A stretch of 64,000 nucleotides of DNA from Flagellimonas beolgyonensis (GTDB taxonomy: Bacteria; Bacteroidota; Bacteroidia; Flavobacteriales; Flavobacteriaceae), in NCBI RefSeq assembly GCF_003992615.1, contig NZ_RZMY01000018.1:161919-225918 (forward strand), read 5' to 3'. Shown piece by piece: positions 1-8,621 of this stretch. A program made the translations under genes and the position numbers. How positions within the stretch are numbered: the stretch's first letter is position 1; each line of letters opens with the position of its first letter. Below the pieces are notes generated by a model. That model did no database searches. It was not told the origin of the DNA and saw only the letters and a list, made by a program, of their open reading frames with translations.

Positions 1-547
1 GTTCAATCTTGGCATTTTTAAAATAGGGCCGTTCGGCAGAGAGTTGGGGATAAATTTTGGCCAAGATCTGTTCCATGGATTGCCCATTGATGGCTAGAAT
101 TTCCGACCCAACTTTGATGCTGTCATTCCCCGACCAATTTTTTCGTACCCACCCTGTACCATCTTCAAAGGTAATTTCTAAAGGAAAAATGGTTCCACCG
201 GCATAGGCATAGGTTCCATATGACTGCCCGGGGAAGCCAATCTCGGTGTGTCCATTGTTCGCTTTGGAAATGATGCGTTGCAAAAGTGATGTCGCTTCCA
301 ATAGGTTGAAGCTATCCTTGCGAACCGACTGTTTGACCTCTTCATAATTGCGATCAAATTCTTTTTTGGGAGTGTAGGCATACAAATTATAATGGGCTTC
401 TTCCATAGTGCTTTTCAGATAGGCCATGTCCGATAGAATTTGATCTTTTGTGAACGTTTCCTGGGCAGAAACACAGAACCAAAAAAGGAATACCGCAACA
501 TTGTGAAATCTAAAAAGACTTGTCGTGAAAGCTAAAGGGAATTTCAT
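1..547 (-). CDS. Secreted S41-like peptidase, N-terminal part (gene runs off the window start)
   Basis: An open frame begins with ATG at 545-547 and reads to the window edge without a stop, giving 182 residues. Residues 1-28 look like a signal peptide (hydrophobic VAVFLFWFCVSA, then Gln). Residues 30-110 resemble the helical N-terminal domain that precedes the protease core in S41/C-terminal-processing peptidases, including GHTEIGFP at 99-106. Residues 145-160 (GSEILAINGQSM) look like a PDZ ligand loop. The catalytic Ser/Lys part lies outside the window, so activity cannot be judged. It is probably an exported periplasmic or surface hydrolase. Family assignment is by motif recall, moderately sure. 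Confidence 0.6.
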   Translation of the reverse strand, partial: MKFPLAFTTSLFRFHNVAVFLFWFCVSAQETFTKDQILSDMAYLKSTMEEAHYNLYAYTPKKEFDRNYEEVKQSVRKDSFNLLEATSLLQRIISKANNGHTEIGFPGQSYGTYAYAGGTIFPLEITFEDGTGWVRKNWSGNDSIKVGSEILAINGQSMEQILAKIYPQLSAERPYFKNAKIE

Positions 548-621
548 GCAAACAGTTTGAAATTAAAGGCGCAAAACTAGGCAAGCACACCATACGGAAC
601 GACCGACTGCTTCCATTCGGA

Positions 622-1737
622 CTAATCTTTCAGCTGTTTGGCATAGGAACTAGGTGTGACGCCCGTCATCTTTTTAAAAACATCGTTGAAGGTCGATTTG
701 GAGTTGAAACCACACTCAAAAGCATGCGCAAGTAAGGTCAGTTTACTGCTCTCGGGTTGTTGCAATCTTTCTTTAAAGGCCGCCACGCGGTATTTGTTGA
801 CAAACTCGTAAAAGTTCATCGCGAAATCCTGGTTGATGGTTTGGGACAATTGCTTCGGATTGATATCCAGTAAATCGGCAAGCCCGGAAAGATCTAGCTC
901 AGGATCTAAATAGGGCCGCTCCCTTTTCATAAGTTCGGTGATCCTCTGGGCCAATTCGGAATTGGATTTTGATTTTTTTAGATGTGCCTTTTGCGGAACA
1001 AAGCCGGAAACGTCCTTTTGGGAATGGAGATACCCCTTAAATCCGATCCAGTTGGTGACCATGGCCAGACCCACGAAAGCAGGTAAAAAATAAGAGTCCC
1101 GTAAAGAGCGATCGAAAGCAAAGCGATCGATTTCCGTCAATACCATCCAACCAATCCAGTACCCTGCATAAATGATCACCGGCAGTTTCATCCAGTTGAG
1201 GGATTTGTTCTCAATATTGGAAAACTGACTTTTTAACCAAGATTGATAACGAAATAACAAGATCAAGGAAACCACCACATAGATGGTGATGGAAAGTATG
1301 CCCAGCCACTGTTCCCACAAATAGATTTTGGTGTACGGATGAACAGGATCTTGGTACATGCCCTCCGCACCCAATCGGTAGAAGGCCGTTCGATAAAACA
1401 GGAATTCGAGAACGACCGGAACAAAATGGATATAATCTTTTTTAGCGAACCGGAATTCGCTATCGGTTATGCATTTGGTATAAAAATAGAGGGAGGGCCC
1501 GATCCCATATAAAAGTTCCATCTGAAAATAGCGAAATACCGGCATCAAGTTGTTTGCGCTCAAAACATTGACCCAGGCAATATTGAACGCCATCAATGCA
1601 AAAAAGAAAATCAAAAAGGAAAGGAAAACATGGGCTTGTTTTCGGGGTCTTTTTAAGATCAACAACACACCCAATACCATGGCTTGCAGGGCAAAAACAA
1701 AAATAATAGTGGTTAAAATGGGGTTTGGGGCACTCAT
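622..1737 (-). CDS. Membrane-anchored AraC-family transcriptional regulator
   Basis: The 371-residue protein has about seven hydrophobic segments in residues 5-240, followed by a linker and a C-terminal AraC-type double helix-turn-helix (about residues 265-368). That domain includes the second-helix region AFECGFNSKSTFNDVFKKMTG, shown here only as a landmark (AFECGF...STFNDVF). The layout, a 7-TM sensor fused to an HTH_18 domain, is common in Bacteroidota and suggests a regulator that senses a membrane or periplasmic signal. It lies downstream of the dab operon on the same strand but is separated from it by a terminator and 220 bp. The target is unknown; autoregulation or control of the neighbouring peptidase is possible but not shown. 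Confidence 0.85.
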   Translation of the reverse strand: MSAPNPILTTIIFVFALQAMVLGVLLILKRPRKQAHVFLSFLIFFFALMAFNIAWVNVLSANNLMPVFRYFQMELLYGIGPSLYFYTKCITDSEFRFAKKDYIHFVPVVLEFLFYRTAFYRLGAEGMYQDPVHPYTKIYLWEQWLGILSITIYVVVSLILLFRYQSWLKSQFSNIENKSLNWMKLPVIIYAGYWIGWMVLTEIDRFAFDRSLRDSYFLPAFVGLAMVTNWIGFKGYLHSQKDVSGFVPQKAHLKKSKSNSELAQRITELMKRERPYLDPELDLSGLADLLDINPKQLSQTINQDFAMNFYEFVNKYRVAAFKERLQQPESSKLTLLAHAFECGFNSKSTFNDVFKKMTGVTPSSYAKQLKD

Positions 1738-1879
1738 TGGTTACAAATCGTCACGCTAAGTTAACAAAACGATTTAAGGGACGGAGTACCATTTTGAAGG
1801 CCTTTTGTTGGTGTTGGCCGCGTATTGTGGTTTGAAATATCCCACTTGGGAAAACTGTGGATTCTGAAAAATTTTATTT

Positions 1880-1921
1880 TTAAAAAAGCCCCTTGGTATT
1901 TATGCAATATCCAAAGGGCCA
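1880..1921 (-). terminator. Rho-independent terminator of the dab operon
   Basis: Read on the minus strand, GCCCTTTGG and CCAAGGGGC form a 9-bp stem (one G-T wobble) with a roughly 14-nt loop, followed by a run of six T. It sits 40-80 bp after the dabA stop codon, so it should end the dab transcript before the AraC gene. Confidence 0.75.
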
Positions 1922-1961
1922 ATTGTTCATGCCAATGCTACTTAAACCTAATTCAAAATAC

Positions 1962-4334
1962 TTAAAGCATGACTTCCTCAATGATTCTGTTCTCCTTTTT
2001 GGAAGGGGTTGCCGTTTCTTCCCTCTCTAGCCAAATGTGTCGTTTGTCATATACAAATGACGACATGCCTTTTTCGGGATCTATCACGATCAAATAGATC
2101 CATTCGTTGTCGAGTAGGGACTTTAATCCATCGTTATTAAACAGTATCGAGGTAACTCGGTCTAGTGGCGCTTGGATCACCACGGACAACCGTAATGGTT
2201 TATGATAGGGGTTGTTTTCCCCATCAAAAAGTGACTCCCAAGGCAGTCCCATTTTTAGGTCACCACCGTTTCCTTGAACCACCCCAAATTTACCGGTAAC
2301 GTTGTGTGTGGTTTTGGTGCCCCCGCCAAATTTTTCGTTGTCTACCGTGGAAAAGTAGTAATGGTTGTTGATCCATTGGGTGACCACCATGGGCCCCTGC
2401 ATAATGGCCTCGAGGGCAGTACCTTTTTTGTCCATTTTCCAATCGTAGGAGTGGAGGAAGCAACGACCATCCAAGTTGTGGTTTTGTGTCATTGTTCTCG
2501 GAGCGATCACAAAGCTTGCGTTTTTGGCCAAGCCCCACTCGGGTCTTGTCTCGCCCCAGTAATTGGCATTGAATTGGGCTTGCCCAATACTGTTCTTGAG
2601 GGTCCCCAAACGTTCTTGGGTAGCCGTTACCTGTGCTTTGGCCAAGTTTGCTTTAATTTTTTTCAAAGCATTTTCATGGCTTTCTGGGGCATTGGCGTCA
2701 AAAAGAATTATTTCATCCGTGGTGGTATTGTGCTCCGCACCCACAAAAAGAGTGGTTTCAGGAATCTCCAGTTGAAATTGCTCCTTCAAAGCTTGCCTTA
2801 CATTTTTGTCATTGGCCAATTGTGCCAACATACGGGCATTGTGCCTTCCTGGGCTTGCGGCGCATGCGCCACAGTCCAAACTGGAGCCGAAGGGATTGTT
2901 TGCCGAATGGCTGCCGTGACCCACAAAGAGTACCAAGGGAGCGAACTGTTTCCAGCCCATAAGGTCAAACGCCGATTTAACAATGGCCGTCTTGCTTTCA
3001 ATCGGAATTTCTAGGTCCTTGTCGGAAGGATTGCAACTATGTAATTCGGGCTCGCTAATGGACTCGTACGTTTTCCTTCGGTTGTGCCATCTGTACAAAG
3101 AGTCGGGGACCAGTGTTCTGCCCAAAAGGTTGATTCCGTAAAAAAATCCTGCACCTTCCACGAAACCGAAGGTGGATGGCAGCATGTTTTTCATTCGTTT
3201 TAGGAAGTAGTTCCAAAAAATCTGCAGGCTATTCTTGCGCTCGAATACCTTTTTGGCCTCCATTTTATCCGTAATGGTTTTTTCCGAGACGGTATAGCTC
3301 GAAGGAACAATGGGCGGACAAGCTTTGTGTACATGACCATCCTTGGGGCTTTCATAATCCATGGCGATGCCAAAAAATCCTGCATAACCAAAGGTTTCGT
3401 AATTCCCATTGGCTTCCACATGCCTTCGAATAAGTTCTGACCGTGTATCGATGCAAAAGACCAATTGTGCATCCGGTGCTTTTTCATCCAATTCGATTTC
3501 TTCGGATGGGGCATTTTGTTTCAGTGTGTGCACCAGACGGTTTTGCCATGATTTTTCCCATGCCTTTAACCACAGATGTTTTAATTCGAAGTGTTGTGTG
3601 TCTTGGTTTGTTGGAGCTGCATCCCAGAGTACGGGTAGTTTGAGCAGCTTTGCACTCCACAAACGAACCGCCAAATATTGTGCAAGGTCTATCGGATATT
3701 TTTGCTGCCAAAGGGGTAGGTTTTGGGTACGATGGTTAATGTATCCGGTCCATCCCGGCAGGGCTGCCAAATGTTGGATAAAGAGTTCCTGGATGATCCC
3801 CTCATCATATCCGGACACCAATTGTTCCAAAGCAGCTTCATGTGTTTTGGGGATAGTGGATAGCTTCACTTTTCCCATCGTGCCATCGTATGTCACCAAT
3901 TTTCGCCAAGCCTTGTAGAACCCTTCGGCCTTAAAAGGCATTTCCCATTCGGCCAAACCTTCATCCATAAAGCTGGACAACCACTTCACCATAGATCGGT
4001 CCAGTTGGTGGTATGGGTTTTTCACCGTTTTTGCAATTGGAGTGTCCATCAGTTCCAGATAATGCTCAAAGGACTTGGTATACCCTTTTTCCTTTAATAG
4101 TTTATCAAGTTCCAAGGGTACAATCTCTCCATTTTCCAGTGCCATTCGGTACACGTCCGCTTTGGGGAAGACTTGGCAGCCAAAAACTGCACCGGCCTGC
4201 TCAACAGCTTCCAAAAAGGGAGCATTTTCATATCCGCTCAATGGATTGGAGGTCACGAAGGAATAAAGTGGCCATGTCTTTCCGACACGCTCGGAAGCTT
4301 TTGCTATTAGATTTTCAATGCCGTTTTGGTTCAT
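1962..4334 (-). CDS. dabA: DabA, inorganic carbon transporter/hydratase subunit (UPF0753/DUF2309)
   Basis: DabA is the cytoplasmic, beta-carbonic-anhydrase-like subunit of the DAB complex. With the membrane subunit DabB it is thought to couple ion flux to one-way hydration of CO2 to bicarbonate. The 790-residue protein shows the expected zinc ligands: Cys294 and Asp296 in FCIDTRSE, His473 in VGHGSH, and Cys488 in DCGACA. The His-Cys spacing of 15 equals that reported for Halothiobacillus DabA (H524/C539). It overlaps dabB by ATGA, so the two are translationally coupled. In a heterotroph the likely job is bicarbonate supply for anaplerotic and biosynthetic carboxylases at low CO2. Assignment is firm; physiology is inferred. 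Confidence 0.93.
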   Translation of the reverse strand: MNQNGIENLIAKASERVGKTWPLYSFVTSNPLSGYENAPFLEAVEQAGAVFGCQVFPKADVYRMALENGEIVPLELDKLLKEKGYTKSFEHYLELMDTPIAKTVKNPYHQLDRSMVKWLSSFMDEGLAEWEMPFKAEGFYKAWRKLVTYDGTMGKVKLSTIPKTHEAALEQLVSGYDEGIIQELFIQHLAALPGWTGYINHRTQNLPLWQQKYPIDLAQYLAVRLWSAKLLKLPVLWDAAPTNQDTQHFELKHLWLKAWEKSWQNRLVHTLKQNAPSEEIELDEKAPDAQLVFCIDTRSELIRRHVEANGNYETFGYAGFFGIAMDYESPKDGHVHKACPPIVPSSYTVSEKTITDKMEAKKVFERKNSLQIFWNYFLKRMKNMLPSTFGFVEGAGFFYGINLLGRTLVPDSLYRWHNRRKTYESISEPELHSCNPSDKDLEIPIESKTAIVKSAFDLMGWKQFAPLVLFVGHGSHSANNPFGSSLDCGACAASPGRHNARMLAQLANDKNVRQALKEQFQLEIPETTLFVGAEHNTTTDEIILFDANAPESHENALKKIKANLAKAQVTATQERLGTLKNSIGQAQFNANYWGETRPEWGLAKNASFVIAPRTMTQNHNLDGRCFLHSYDWKMDKKGTALEAIMQGPMVVTQWINNHYYFSTVDNEKFGGGTKTTHNVTGKFGVVQGNGGDLKMGLPWESLFDGENNPYHKPLRLSVVIQAPLDRVTSILFNNDGLKSLLDNEWIYLIVIDPEKGMSSFVYDKRHIWLEREETATPSKKENRIIEEVML

Positions 4335-5800
4335 TGGTTTTCGTTTTTGTACGTTAACACGGTGTTTTTATGCGGTTGGGAGAGATTCATCAGTTTTACG
4401 TAGATCCAGGGAATTTTGCGGTATACCCCCAGTTTCATCAAAAAGAAACCGATCAGGAAGATAATCCCAAACCCTATCTGCAAGGTGGATACCGGCATAT
4501 GGACCGAAGCCACCGCTATGTCTGCCATTAATAGGGTGACCCAATTATACAACAGGGCATAAATACCGATTCCTGAAAGAAAGAGTACGGGTGGAAGCAC
4601 GAGTTTTTGCCATCCGCTCAACAATTGTTGTTTTACAATATTGTAGGTTGCCTGACCCACAGCAATCGATGCTACGAGTGTCAAGAAAATACCGCTGTCC
4701 CAATGCATGCCCTTACCGGTCAATCGGGCAAAAAGGTAAGCGCCGATCAAACTGAAAAGGACGACGATAATGGCCTGAAACCATTTGATTTGAATGATTG
4801 GTGGTGCTTTGGGATTGGATTGTTGGATTTCCTCGCCGGAGGATAGGAACAACGACGCCTTATAGAATCCATGAAGGATCAAGTGCGTGATTGCGGCATT
4901 GAAAAAGCCGAGGCCGCACTGCATGATCATGAATCCCATTTGCGCAATGGTGGAGCAGGCCAAACGTTGCTTTACGTTTACCTGAATGAGTTTTGTAAAC
5001 TGTGCTACAATGGCTGTGAGCCCTCCGATAATGAAAAGGATGTCTAATGAATCCGTGGCTAATAAGAGGGTGGCGAACAAGGTCAACAGAATACCTGAGC
5101 CGTTCACAAATCCAGCATGCATAAGCGCTGAAGCGGGTGTAGGTGCTGTCATGGCCGAAAGTAACCATTTATGAAAGGGGAAAATGGCAGATTGTATGAG
5201 TGCAGCCAAAATGATGCACACAGTGGATACCAGTAAAATTACATTGGGAATCCCATCCAATTTTGCTAGAATGGTGCTTAAGGAATAGCTGCCTACATAA
5301 AATGCGGGCAAGCATACCCCGATTCCCAATAAAAGACTGCCCACAAGAAAATAGCTTCTGGAAAACCCTTTGGCTTGCCTGGCTTCGCCCCAGGTGGAAT
5401 CCAGTCCGATCAGCCTCGACATAAAGAGACCCATCAGCAACCAGCTAAGGATCAATAAGCCCACGTGCTCCGAAACGACCAACAACATTACGCTGAAGGT
5501 GAAGGCCAAACAGTGCCACATAAAACTTGACAATTGTGCTCTGTGCTTGAAATAGGTACTGGCATAGTAGCTTACAATGGCAGCAAAGAACGTAACCGTG
5601 GCCCACAGTAGCTGCGAAAAACCATTGAAACGAATGAAGTGCTCTATATTTCCTGTTGGAAAGTTAGGGTACAGCAGCACCGTATACAGTAGATTGCCGA
5701 GGAACAAGGCCCAGAACAGGGATGGGATTATTTTGGCGATCAACGGTTTTTTTCCGGTGACGGCCTTTTGGGTTTTGTGTTGAATGGTGATGGTCTCCAT
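4331..5800 (-). CDS. dabB: DabB, membrane ion-translocating subunit (NuoL/antiporter-like)
   Basis: The 489-residue polytopic membrane protein belongs to the proton-conducting transporter family shared with NuoL, NuoM and Mrp antiporters. About 13-14 hydrophobic segments are visible. The typical core is present around PFHKWLLSAMTAPTPASALMHAG (landmarks PFHKWL at about residue 209 and ALMHAG at about 228), with a conserved Lys and His in the channel region, and a later broken-helix stretch with HLILHGFYKASLF. Next to dabA it is the cation-driven partner that anchors DabA at the membrane. The preceding 66-residue gene ends 8 bp upstream. NuoL itself is excluded by its shorter length and by the absence of other nuo genes. 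Confidence 0.92.
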   Translation of the reverse strand: METITIQHKTQKAVTGKKPLIAKIIPSLFWALFLGNLLYTVLLYPNFPTGNIEHFIRFNGFSQLLWATVTFFAAIVSYYASTYFKHRAQLSSFMWHCLAFTFSVMLLVVSEHVGLLILSWLLMGLFMSRLIGLDSTWGEARQAKGFSRSYFLVGSLLLGIGVCLPAFYVGSYSLSTILAKLDGIPNVILLVSTVCIILAALIQSAIFPFHKWLLSAMTAPTPASALMHAGFVNGSGILLTLFATLLLATDSLDILFIIGGLTAIVAQFTKLIQVNVKQRLACSTIAQMGFMIMQCGLGFFNAAITHLILHGFYKASLFLSSGEEIQQSNPKAPPIIQIKWFQAIIVVLFSLIGAYLFARLTGKGMHWDSGIFLTLVASIAVGQATYNIVKQQLLSGWQKLVLPPVLFLSGIGIYALLYNWVTLLMADIAVASVHMPVSTLQIGFGIIFLIGFFLMKLGVYRKIPWIYVKLMNLSQPHKNTVLTYKNENQ

Positions 5801-5808
5801 GCTTGGAT

Positions 5809-6009
5809 TTAATGATTGGTTTGTTCCTTTTCGACGGATACTTTTTTAACACCGCTACGCAACCGGGCAAAAAGTACCACTGCCAGTATAAAGCAGCACA
5901 TTAGGATTTGGTCGAGGAAAATGGAACCGTTTACGTAAGAGAGCACGATTAAGGCAATCGTGAAAACTATGCCTAAACCTTTGGTTACTGTGTCTTTGTT
6001 GATTTGCAT
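5809..6009 (-). CDS. Small two-helix membrane protein in the dab operon
   Basis: I do not recognise this 66-residue protein. It has two predicted membrane helices (about residues 10-27 and 31-48) joined by a short loop (VNGSIF), followed by a charged C-terminal tail rich in Lys, Arg and Glu that should face the cytoplasm. It sits 8 bp before dabB and 49 bp after the 102-residue gene, so it is almost certainly co-transcribed. An accessory or assembly role for the DabAB complex is an inference from position only. Confidence 0.7.
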   Translation of the reverse strand: MQINKDTVTKGLGIVFTIALIVLSYVNGSIFLDQILMCCFILAVVLFARLRSGVKKVSVEKEQTNH

Positions 6010-6058
6010 TTTGTGTTGTTTTTAAGATTTATCGAATTTGAAATGGTGTAGCCAGCAA

Positions 6059-6367
6059 TCAGTCTTCGAGATGCATCTTCAAAATGCCACTGATCCTTAC
6101 ATTTTTACCTTGGCTCCTAGCCATATCAACAATGCGACGTGCAGTTGCCTTTTCCTGCTCCAATTCTTCAATACGGTTGTCCAACAGATTGGTTTTGCTG
6201 TGATGGTTGCCCTCCCATATTTTTAGCCGTTGTATTTTGTGAAAGTTGATTTTTTCATCAATCAAAGAGATAATGACGTCCGAAGCTTCGGTTGGGGTGA
6301 ACAATCCTTTGACCAGTTCAATGGTGCGTTGGTCTGTTGTGGTCTGGGTCAATTCTTTGGTTTCCAT
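6059..6367 (-). CDS. Hypothetical 102-aa protein, first gene of the dab operon
   Basis: No family is recognised. The soluble protein has a helical N-terminal part with FTPTEASDVIISLIDEKI at about residues 27-44 and a charged heptad-like stretch with RIEELEQEKATARRIVDMA at about 65-83, suggesting a coiled coil or helical hairpin. No signal peptide or membrane segment is seen. It is the promoter-proximal gene of the dab operon and is divergent from the LysR gene. It could be a cytoplasmic regulator or adaptor of DabA; this is a guess from position. Confidence 0.7.
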   Translation of the reverse strand: METKELTQTTTDQRTIELVKGLFTPTEASDVIISLIDEKINFHKIQRLKIWEGNHHSKTNLLDNRIEELEQEKATARRIVDMARSQGKNVRISGILKMHLED

Positions 6368-6462
6368 GCTTTTTTGTTTTTTAGATTTTCTGCGTGCAAA
6401 GGTTGGGCATATTAATCATTAATTTTTATTTATATTTATAATGTTATATATTAATATAATTT
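6368..6462. promoter_or_regulatory. Divergent dab/LysR control region with AT-rich palindromes
   Basis: The 95-bp gap between the dab operon and the LysR gene is strongly AT-rich. It holds the palindrome-like ATTAATCATTAAT (6411-6423) and the perfect 12-bp palindrome TATATTAATATA (6447-6458). LysR regulators usually bind AT-rich dyads (T-N11-A) between their own gene and the target. On the dab side AACCTTTG (minus strand, near 6397-6404) is one mismatch from the Bacteroidota -7 consensus. Operator function is inferred. Confidence 0.5.
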
Positions 6463-7386
6463 ATGAATTATACATTGCACCAACTTCAAATATTTTTGAA
6501 AATAGCTGAACTGCAGAGCATTACAAAGGCTTCGGAAGCCCTTCATTTGACCCAACCTGCGGTATCAATTCAGTTGAAAAATTTTCAAGATCAGTTCCCC
6601 ATTCCCCTTACCGAGGTGGTGGGCAGAAGGCTTTTTATCACCGATTTTGGTAAGGAAATAGCCGGTGCCGCGGAAAAAATACTGAATGAGGTGCACGAGA
6701 TCAACTATCGAACCCTGGCCTATCAAGGGAAACTTTCCGGGAGGTTGAAGATATCCGTGGTATCAACAGGTAAGTATGTGATGCCTTTTTTTATGTCCGA
6801 TTTCATGCGAAAAAATGAGGGAGTGGAGTTGGTGATGGATGTGACCAACAAATCGATGGTGGTACACAGTTTGGAGCAGAATGAAGTGGATTTTGCCCTC
6901 GTTTCGGTATTGCCGGACAAATTGCAAGTGGAGCGGGTGGAGCTCATGCCCAATAAATTGTTTTATGTAAGCGATTATGGCCGGGAGTTGCCCAAAACCA
7001 TCAATAAACGAAGATTGTTTGAGAAAATACCTTTGATATACAGGGAGCCAGGCTCCGCCACCCGAAATGCCATGGAGGGTTTTATTGAAAAGAACAATTA
7101 TGCCGTGGTCAAGAAAATGGAGCTTACCTCCAATGAGGCGGTGAAACAAGCCGTGATTTCGGGTTTGGGCTGTTCCATTATGCCCTTGATCGGCATCAAA
7201 AATGCACTCCGTAACCATGATTTGAAAATTGTGCAGGTAAACGGTTTGCCCATCACTACCAACTGGAACCTGATATGGTTGAAATCAAAGAAACTTTCCC
7301 CAGCGGCAGTGGCTTTTTTGGATTATTTGGATCATAACAAAGATCAAATCATAAGGGAGCATTTTGCCTGGATCCATGATTTTTGA
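6463..7386 (+). CDS. LysR-family regulator of the dab operon (CbbR/CmpR-like)
   Basis: The 307-residue protein begins with a winged helix-turn-helix (residues 1-62; LHQLQIFLKIAELQSITKAS and LTQPAVSIQLKNF) and continues as the periplasmic-binding-like effector domain (about 90-300). Its divergent position next to dabAB matches the arrangement in which CbbR/CmpR-type LysR proteins control CO2-concentrating genes. The expected role is induction of dab when inorganic carbon is scarce. The effector cannot be read from the sequence. The start at 6463 places the first helix in the usual position for the family. Confidence 0.85.
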   Translation: MNYTLHQLQIFLKIAELQSITKASEALHLTQPAVSIQLKNFQDQFPIPLTEVVGRRLFITDFGKEIAGAAEKILNEVHEINYRTLAYQGKLSGRLKISVVSTGKYVMPFFMSDFMRKNEGVELVMDVTNKSMVVHSLEQNEVDFALVSVLPDKLQVERVELMPNKLFYVSDYGRELPKTINKRRLFEKIPLIYREPGSATRNAMEGFIEKNNYAVVKKMELTSNEAVKQAVISGLGCSIMPLIGIKNALRNHDLKIVQVNGLPITTNWNLIWLKSKKLSPAAVAFLDYLDHNKDQIIREHFAWIHDF

Positions 7387-7806
7387 GAATCATTGGAATA
7401 ATTAAGTTGGCAGCTAACTTCTGATAATCACAATTGATACCGTCTTTAATTTTTTTAATCCGTTTGTTTACAAAACAAAAGAATGATAACCCGTAGTAAC
7501 CAAGAAATTTAAAGGAGCGCTGAAAAAGTTGGATGTCAAAAAATGAGTTATGCCATTTTGTTGAATTTTCAAACTCCAATTAGTGATTGCTATAATTTGT
7601 GGCTGTTTGCCGTGACTTGGTGAATGCTTAACAAATTTTCTTTCAAAACCGCATATCCTCACTCAGCATTCTATCCATAATCTTGGCATAATGCTAGATT
7701 GTTAGCAGATTCTTGTACTCTAAAAGTTTTGCCCAACAGTTTTAATGGGAACCCCAGTGTAAAGCATTACGTTAATGGTTAAGGTATGCCAGGTCAAAAT
7801 GCAAGT
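7387..7806. other. 420-bp region without a convincing gene
   Basis: Two minus-strand frames (7349-7579 and 7468-7662) overlap each other here, have low-complexity content and match nothing I know. One small inverted repeat is visible (GTTTGTTTACAAAACAAAAG, about 7462-7481). I see no RNA fold, promoter or repeat that I would defend. It may be decayed coding DNA or plain spacer. Confidence 0.4.
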
Positions 7807-8133
7807 TTATGCTTCCCTTTTCTCACCGATATGCTCTCTAACTTCATCCAAAAATTCGGCCTCTTCATGTGGTATCAATTGCACAGCCATTTCCAAAACA
7901 GATAGAATGCAAACATCCGGTTCTACAATATCCTTATGGTTGCCAGAGTTGGGATTGTCCAAGGCCAAAATACAGACATTGAGCAACGACTCTACTTTAA
8001 AAAGTAGGTCACGATATCCTTTAAACCGTACATTGCTGGCACTAAAATCTCTTTTTTGGGGAATCAACGAACCAAAATAGGTTTCCAAGCGGAGGTCTAG
8101 GTTTTCAAGCTCAATGACTTTGAATTTTTCCAT
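7807..8133 (-). CDS. Hypothetical protein, about 108 aa
   Basis: I do not recognise this protein. The preferred start is ATG at 8131-8133 (MEKFKVIELENLDL), because the 25 residues before it in the longer frame (to 8208) are rich in Cys, Thr and Ser and read like intergenic sequence. The product is soluble and acidic, with a C-terminal helix (EEAEFLDEVREHIGEK) and LEMAVQLIPHEE before it. No signal peptide or catalytic motif stands out. Its low similarity to anything familiar and its place next to a gene-poor patch leave some doubt. Confidence 0.55.
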   Translation of the reverse strand: MEKFKVIELENLDLRLETYFGSLIPQKRDFSASNVRFKGYRDLLFKVESLLNVCILALDNPNSGNHKDIVEPDVCILSVLEMAVQLIPHEEAEFLDEVREHIGEKREA

Positions 8134-8249
8134 ATTGATTGATTTGGGAGTTGTTTTTCCAAAGGAAATACATAAAGTTGAGAAAGGTGTCACACAATAA
8201 GTTGACACTTATACCATTGTATTGATAATGAATAATTTATGTAAGAAGT

Positions 8250-8489
8250 TCAAACCAATCTCTTGTTCCTAAACGCAATTCCAGAACCTGATTTTAGATA
8301 TTTTTCAAAAGCATAAGCTTTTTGTTTATCACAGAACACAATATAGGTGACCAACTCAAATGGTAATCTGTAGCTAGTTGAAAAAGATTTACCCTCCTCG
8401 TGTTCTTTCAGTCGTCGATTTAGATTATTGGTAAAACCGGTATAGAATTTACCATCGTTACATTTAAGAATATAAACCGTCCAGTTCAT
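8250..8489 (-). CDS. GIY-YIG domain nuclease-like protein
   Basis: The 79-residue protein is a bare GIY-YIG domain of the UvrC/YhbQ type. VYILKC is the first half-motif, FYTGF stands for YIG, Arg at NNLNRRLKEHEEGK is the catalytic Arg position, and Glu in AFEKYLKSGSG is the metal ligand. Small stand-alone members are frequent in Flavobacteriaceae and often multicopy; the substrate is not established. It lies on the same strand just downstream of the ssrA terminator. A repair or restriction role cannot be claimed. Confidence 0.85.
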   Translation of the reverse strand: MNWTVYILKCNDGKFYTGFTNNLNRRLKEHEEGKSFSTSYRLPFELVTYIVFCDKQKAYAFEKYLKSGSGIAFRNKRLV

Positions 8490-8564
8490 TAGTAAAAAGG
8501 TTCGTTTGGGTTACGATGGACGGGTCCTCCGAAGCCCAAAATGTTCAGAATAAAAAGGAGGTTG

Positions 8565-8618
8565 AATACAAAAAGAAGCCCTCCTTCGCTTTTCGTTAAA
8601 CTCAAAGCTACGGAGGGC
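8565..8618 (-). terminator. Terminator of the tmRNA
   Basis: On the minus strand GCCCTCC pairs with GGAGGGC. The stem continues after G-A and A-G mismatches through GCTTT/AAAGC, around a 9-nt loop, and is followed by TTCTTTTTG. It begins about four bases after the mature tmRNA end. Confidence 0.75.
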
Positions 8619-8621
8619 GTA

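Noticed and set aside
2274..3014. 246-codon plus-strand frame inside dabA
   Set aside because: It is antisense to DabA with its zinc ligands conserved, and the composition resembles a reverse-strand shadow.
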